Shown in pieces: positions 13,136-17,315 of a stretch of DNA of 17,315 nt; the first letter of the stretch is position 1, and each line of letters begins with the position of its first letter. Source of the stretch: Paracoccaceae bacterium (GTDB lineage Bacteria; Pseudomonadota; Alphaproteobacteria; Rhodobacterales; Rhodobacteraceae); NCBI GenBank assembly GCA_003512825.1, contig DOOI01000060.1, forward strand, positions 214 through 17,528, in the 5' to 3' direction. The position numbers were made by a program, and so were the translations under genes. Below the pieces are notes generated by a model. The model was not told where the DNA came from. It did no database searches and saw nothing but the letters and a program-made list of their open reading frames with translations.

Positions 13136-14746
13136 ATGAACCTCGCCGATTCTGTCGACCCTGCTGCCGCTGCCTCTTCCGCCCCTGTTGCCCGCAAAGG
13201 TCGAGGGGCGCGCCGTGCTGAACGCAGCGGTGGCGCAGGCTCCGCCTTTGGTGGTCCCAACGCTTGGCTTCGCACGCCCTTCATCGAACGCGGCATCCCC
13301 AGCTATGACATTGCCACCGAAGCGCAGGTCGATCGCGTCATGGCTGCGGTGGATCGCATCCTCGCCGAGATCGGGATCGAATTCCGCGATGATCCCGAAA
13401 CCGTCGAACGCTTCCGCCGGGCAGGGGGGCACGTCACCCAATTGACGCCCGAGTCGTGGAATATCAAATTCGCACCGGGCATGATCCGCGACCTCTGCCG
13501 CACGGCGCCTGCACGCTTCACCCAACATGCGCGCAACCCGGCCAATACGGTTGAAATTGGCGGCACGGCCACGGTATTTGCCCCCTCCTATGGCTCGCCC
13601 TTCGTGATAGACCTTGACCGGGGCCGACGCTACGGCACCATCGAGGATTTCCAGAATTTCATCAAACTTGGCCAATCCTCGCCGTGGTTGCACCATTCCG
13701 GCGGCACGATTTGCGAACCCACTGATGTGCCTGTGAACAAGCGCCATCTCGATATGGTCTATTCCCATATCCGCTTTTCAGACCGTGCCTTTCTCGGCTC
13801 CATCACCCATCCCGACCGCGCCGCCGACAGCATTGCCATGGCGCGCATGGTCTTCGGCGCGGAGTTCATGGAAAAGAACTGCGTCATCATGGGCAACTTC
13901 AACTCGACCTCCCCCTTGGTGTGGGACGGCATCACCACCCAAGGCATCACCCGCTATGCCGAAGCAGGCCAAGGCTCCATTCTCTTGCCCTTCCTCTTGG
14001 GCGGTGCGGTCGCTCCACTAACCATGGCCGGGCAGGTTGCCCAATGCGTCGCCGAATCCATGGTGGGCGTGGCCCTCACCCAGTTGGTCCGCCCCGGCGC
14101 GCCCGCGCTTCTGGCGGGCTTCCTGTCATCCATGTCGCTGCGGTCCGGCTCGCCCACCTTTGGCACCCCCGAACCTGCGCTGGGCAGCCTCGTCATGGGT
14201 CAGATCGCGCGCCGTCTCAACTTGCCTCTGCGCTGCGCGGGCAATTTTTCGACCTCGAAAATGCCAGACGCCCAAGCGATGACCCAATCCATGATGTCGG
14301 TCATGTCCGCCGTCCAGGGCGGGGCCAATTACATCCTGCATTGCGCTGGTTTTCTGGACGGGCTTTTGTCGATGTCCTACGAAAAATTCGTGCTCGACAC
14401 CGATCTCTGCGGCCAATTGCATAGCTACATGCGCGGCCTTGATTTCTCAGACGACGCGCTCGCCGTCGATGCCTTGGCCGAAGGGGGCCCGGGCGTGCAC
14501 CTCTTTTCAACTCAACATGTGCTGAAATACTACGAAAAGGCTTATTACGACAGCGAGATGGACGATAACGATACCCACGAAACATGGTCCGAAAACGGCG
14601 CGATCGATTCCGCCACCCGCGCCAACACGCGTTGGAAAGACCTCCTCAACCGCTACGAGGCCCCGCCCCTCGACGAGGGGATCGACGAAGCCCTGCAAGA
14701 CTTCATTGCCCAGAAAAAAGCCTCCATGCCGGACACTTGGTATTAA
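13136..14746 (+). CDS. MttB-superfamily (trimethylamine methyltransferase-like) protein, non-pyrrolysine
   Basis: The 536-residue product is a member of the MttB superfamily of corrinoid-dependent amine methyltransferases, recognised from the overall sequence: VMAAVDRILAEIGIEFRDDPETVERFRRAG, RYGTIEDFQNFIKLGQSSPWLHHSGGTICEPTDVP, NFNSTSPLVWDGITTQGITRYAEAGQGSILLPFLLGGAVAPLTMAGQ, and ANYILHCAGFLDGLLSMSYEKFVLDTD. The frame has no in-frame amber codon, so it lacks pyrrolysine like glycine betaine, proline betaine or carnitine demethylases of this superfamily. Residues 1-45 are Ala/Ser/Gly/Arg-rich and probably disordered. ATG 13136 has GGAG (13126-13129) 6 nt upstream. The next gene starts 20 nt after its stop, and a TetR gene diverges upstream. 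No corrinoid-binding partner protein is in the window. The methyl donor is unknown; a quaternary amine is likely. Confidence 0.88.
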   Translation: MNLADSVDPAAAASSAPVARKGRGARRAERSGGAGSAFGGPNAWLRTPFIERGIPSYDIATEAQVDRVMAAVDRILAEIGIEFRDDPETVERFRRAGGHVTQLTPESWNIKFAPGMIRDLCRTAPARFTQHARNPANTVEIGGTATVFAPSYGSPFVIDLDRGRRYGTIEDFQNFIKLGQSSPWLHHSGGTICEPTDVPVNKRHLDMVYSHIRFSDRAFLGSITHPDRAADSIAMARMVFGAEFMEKNCVIMGNFNSTSPLVWDGITTQGITRYAEAGQGSILLPFLLGGAVAPLTMAGQVAQCVAESMVGVALTQLVRPGAPALLAGFLSSMSLRSGSPTFGTPEPALGSLVMGQIARRLNLPLRCAGNFSTSKMPDAQAMTQSMMSVMSAVQGGANYILHCAGFLDGLLSMSYEKFVLDTDLCGQLHSYMRGLDFSDDALAVDALAEGGPGVHLFSTQHVLKYYEKAYYDSEMDDNDTHETWSENGAIDSATRANTRWKDLLNRYEAPPLDEGIDEALQDFIAQKKASMPDTWY

Positions 14747-14766
14747 GAACACGAAAAGAGCCCATC

Positions 14767-16803
14767 ATGTCTAACGATCCGCTGCTGCAACCCTATCAGC
14801 TCAAACACCTGACCTTGAAAAACCGGATCATGACCACCAGCCATGAACCCGCCTATCCCGAAGCAGGCATGCCAAAAGATCGCTACCGCGCCTATCACGT
14901 AGAGCGCGCCAAGGCGGGTGTGGCGCTCACGATGACCGCCGGGTCGGCAGCCGTGTCCAAAGACAGCCCTCCGGTGTTCAACAATATCCTTGCCTACAAG
15001 GACGAAGTCGTCGGCTGGATGAAGAAACTCACGGACGAGTGCCACGACCATGGCTGCGCGGTGATGATCCAACTCACCCACCTTGGCCGCCGCACCACTT
15101 GGAACAAGGGCGATTGGCTGCCCTCGGTCTCTCCCGGTCCCTTCCGCGAACCTGCCCACCGTGCCTTTCCCAAAGTGGTCGAAGACTGGGACATCGCCCG
15201 GATTATCCAAGATTACGCGGATGCCGCCGAGCGCATGGCCGCTGCTGGCCTCGATGGGATCGAGTTGGAATGTTACGGCCACCTGCTTGATCAATTCGTG
15301 TCGCCGCTGACAAATACGCTGGAAGGCCCCTATGGAGGCTCCCTCGAAAACCGCACCCGCTTTGCGATGGAGGTGATCGCCGCGATCCGCAAACAAGTGC
15401 CCGCCTCTTTCTTGCTGGGCGTGCGCTATGTCGCCGACGAAGATGCCTCGGGCGGCATTACACCCGAAGACGGCATCGCCTTTGGCAAGATCATGCGCGA
15501 GTCCGGTCAGGTCGATTTTCTCAACATCATCCGTGGCCAGATCCATACGGACCCCGCCATGACCGACGTGATCCCGATCCAGGGCATGAAATCAGCGCCG
15601 CATCTCGATTTCGCCGGTCGCGTGAAAGCCGAGGTGGGCCTGCCCACTTTCCACGCGGCACGGATCCCCGATGTGGCCACTGCGCGCCATGCTGTGGCCT
15701 CTGGCCAGCTCGACATGGTCGGCATGACCCGCGCCCATATGGCCGACCCCCATCTGGTGCGGAAAATCATCGAGGGCCGCGAGGCCGACATCCGCCCCTG
15801 TGTCGGCGCCACCTATTGCCTCGACCGTATCTATCAGGCGGGCGACGCGCTTTGCCTGCATAACGCCGCCACTGGGCGCGAACTGACCATGCCGCACAAC
15901 ATCCCCCCCGCCACCGAGAAAAAGCGCGTGGTCATCGTGGGCACTGGTCCCGCTGGTCTTGAGGCGGCCCGCGTCGCCGCCGAGCGCGGCCATAGCGTGA
16001 CCGTCTTCGAAGCCGCCGATCAACCGGGCGGGCAGGTGCGTCTTACCGCGCAAACCAAGCGCCGCGCCGAGATGATCGGCATCATTGACTGGCGCATGGC
16101 CCAATGCGCGGCCCGTGACGTCGAATTTCACTTCAATACTTGGGCCGAACCCCACGACATCACGGCGCTCAACCCGGATGTGGTCATCGTGGCTACTGGC
16201 GGCCTGCCGAACACCGAAATCCTGACCTCCGGCAATGATCTTGTCGTCTCCACATGGGACATCCTCTCAGGCGATGCCAAACCGGGACGCGATGTGCTGC
16301 TCTATGACGACGCGGGCGACCATAGCGCGCTACAAGCTGCCGACGTTATCGCCGCCGCCGGAGCCACGCTCGAAATCATGACCCCGGATCGCACCTTCGC
16401 CCCCGATGTCATGGCGATGAACCTCGTGCCCTATATGCGGACTTTGCAAGAGAAAGACGTCACATTCACGGTCACATGGCGGCTGATGTCAGCAGAAAAG
16501 GATGGCAACCGTCTCAAGGCAACGATTGGCACCGATTACTCCAAACACACCCAAGCCAAGCACTACGACCAAATCGTCGTCAATCACGGCACCTTGCCCA
16601 ATGCCGATCTCTACTTCGCACTCAAGGAACTGTCGGTGAACCGCGGCGAGGTGGATCAAGATGCCTTGATCAATGGCCGCCGCCAAGCGCTCGAAACCAA
16701 TCCGAAAGGCACGTTCCAACTCTTCCGCATCGGTGACGCCGTTTCAGCGCGCAACACGCATGCCGCAGTCTATGACGCGCTGCGCCTTGTAAAAGACCTC
16801 TGA
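14767..16803 (+). CDS. TMADH-type flavoprotein, N-methylproline-demethylase-like
   Basis: The 678-residue product has the three-part layout of trimethylamine dehydrogenase and 2,4-dienoyl-CoA reductase: an FMN-binding old-yellow-enzyme barrel (about 1-335, with [51 protein letters not shown]), an iron-sulphur segment (345-363), and FAD/NAD(P)-binding folds ([22 protein letters not shown], 388-409). Length and sequence style fit the StcD/N-methylproline demethylase group. The Fe-S motif is incomplete: Cys345, Cys351 and Cys363 are present but position 348 is Ala. ATG 14767 has AAGAG upstream and follows the methyltransferase by 20 nt; the next gene starts 1 nt after its stop. It probably removes an N-methyl group oxidatively from a tertiary amine made by the first enzyme. 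Confidence 0.85.
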   Translation: MSNDPLLQPYQLKHLTLKNRIMTTSHEPAYPEAGMPKDRYRAYHVERAKAGVALTMTAGSAAVSKDSPPVFNNILAYKDEVVGWMKKLTDECHDHGCAVMIQLTHLGRRTTWNKGDWLPSVSPGPFREPAHRAFPKVVEDWDIARIIQDYADAAERMAAAGLDGIELECYGHLLDQFVSPLTNTLEGPYGGSLENRTRFAMEVIAAIRKQVPASFLLGVRYVADEDASGGITPEDGIAFGKIMRESGQVDFLNIIRGQIHTDPAMTDVIPIQGMKSAPHLDFAGRVKAEVGLPTFHAARIPDVATARHAVASGQLDMVGMTRAHMADPHLVRKIIEGREADIRPCVGATYCLDRIYQAGDALCLHNAATGRELTMPHNIPPATEKKRVVIVGTGPAGLEAARVAAERGHSVTVFEAADQPGGQVRLTAQTKRRAEMIGIIDWRMAQCAARDVEFHFNTWAEPHDITALNPDVVIVATGGLPNTEILTSGNDLVVSTWDILSGDAKPGRDVLLYDDAGDHSALQAADVIAAAGATLEIMTPDRTFAPDVMAMNLVPYMRTLQEKDVTFTVTWRLMSAEKDGNRLKATIGTDYSKHTQAKHYDQIVVNHGTLPNADLYFALKELSVNRGEVDQDALINGRRQALETNPKGTFQLFRIGDAVSARNTHAAVYDALRLVKDL

Positions 16804-16804
16804 A

Positions 16805-17315
16805 ATGCGCGCCTCTCGGGTCATCCACACCGTCTCGGTCCATGCCGAAGGAGAGGTGGGGGATGTGATCGTGGGGGGCGTGGCCCCACCCCCGGGCGAC
16901 ACGCTCTGGGAACAATCGCGCTTTCTCGCCACCGATCAAACGCTACGCCGCTTCATGCTGAACGAACCACGCGGCGGGGTGTTTCGCCACGTCAACCTGT
17001 TGGTGCCGCCAAAAGACCACCGTGCCCAAATGGGCTTTCTCATCATGGAACCCGAAGACACTCCGCCGATGTCTGGCTCCAACGCGATCTGCGTCGCCAC
17101 GGCGCTTCTCGATAGCGGCATCTTGCCCATGCAAGAGCCTATCACCGAATTGGTGCTCGAAGCGCCGGGCGGTCTGGTCAAGGTGCGCGCCGAATGCCGC
17201 AATGGCAAAGCCGAGCGCATCCATGTGCAAAACCTGCCGTCTTTCGCGGGCCATCTTGGCGCACAGATCACAGTCGAAGGCTTAGGCACGCTCACCGTCG
17301 ATACAGCCTTTGGTG
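16805..17315 (+). CDS. Proline racemase superfamily protein, 5' part, Ser at the first catalytic position
   Basis: The gene is cut by the window end; about 170 residues are visible. They match PF05544 proline racemase/hydroxyproline epimerase/dehydratase proteins: [20 protein letters not shown], then the substrate-loop ending [29 protein letters not shown], and [14 protein letters not shown]. In racemases and 4-hydroxyproline epimerases the motif reads MCGHG with a catalytic Cys; here it is MSGSN with Ser90. Ser in this position is known in a Ser/Cys group reported to epimerise 4-hydroxyproline and dehydrate trans-3-hydroxyproline; the second residue lies beyond the window. The ATG is 1 nt after the demethylase stop, so the two are tightly linked in translation. 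The exact reaction is open. Confidence 0.86.
   Translation, partial: MRASRVIHTVSVHAEGEVGDVIVGGVAPPPGDTLWEQSRFLATDQTLRRFMLNEPRGGVFRHVNLLVPPKDHRAQMGFLIMEPEDTPPMSGSNAICVATALLDSGILPMQEPITELVLEAPGGLVKVRAECRNGKAERIHVQNLPSFAGHLGAQITVEGLGTLTVDTAFG

Noticed and set aside
14743..15546. 267-codon open frame on the minus strand
   Set aside because: It is the shadow of the GC-rich flavoprotein gene, whose family match is clear; the antisense translation shows no recognisable domain.

Overview
The window looks like a chromosomal segment of an alphaproteobacterium of the Rhodobacterales (Roseobacter group). This rests on the gene order rpsA-ihfB-lapA-trpF-(small conserved ORF)-trpB, the GC-rich codon use, and the style of the accessory genes (MttB superfamily, DUF2332, DUF2237, PCu(A)C). 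The species cannot be named from the sequence alone. No rRNA, tRNA, CRISPR array, transposase or phage gene was seen.

Layout. Positions 1-4410 (+ strand) hold the 3' part of rpsA with its terminator, then ihfB-lapA-trpF tightly packed, a small unknown gene, and trpB with a strong terminator; trpA is not in the window. Positions 4411-6368 (+) hold an unusual three-gene unit: two secreted PepSY-like paralogues with repetitive Asp/Ser/Gly/Arg tails, and a membrane-anchored LuxR-type HTH protein. Positions 6365-9255 (- strand) run rplY, pth, a DUF2332 protein and a DUF2237 protein, with pth and DUF2332 overlapping by 4 nt. Positions 9569-10444 (-) form a two-gene periplasmic unit: a small secreted two-Cys protein and a PCu(A)C copper chaperone. 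rpmB (-) follows with its own terminator. A region of about 390 bp without a gene leads to a D-arginine-dehydrogenase-like flavoenzyme (+). A TetR regulator (-) then diverges from an operon (+) of an MttB-superfamily methyltransferase, an N-methylproline-demethylase-like flavoprotein and a proline-racemase-superfamily enzyme cut by the window end.

How the parts may work together. The last operon reads as catabolism of a quaternary or tertiary amine, most likely a proline or hydroxyproline betaine type of osmolyte: corrinoid-type demethylation, oxidative demethylation of the tertiary amine, then epimerisation or dehydration of the freed imino acid. TetR probably controls it through two 14-bp TGAC-N6-GTCA dyads exactly 21 bp apart in the divergent gap. 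The PepSY/PepSY/HTH unit may be an envelope-to-nucleoid signalling module; this is inference.

The most striking non-coding structure is a composite repeat seen twice, upstream of trpB and upstream of rplY. Each copy is three consecutive palindromes built on a CTTGCAAG core. The arms differ but are self-complementary, and the centres are spaced by a constant 22 or 23 bp. Other leader and intergenic dyads lie near ihfB, rplY, rpmB and between the two PepSY genes.
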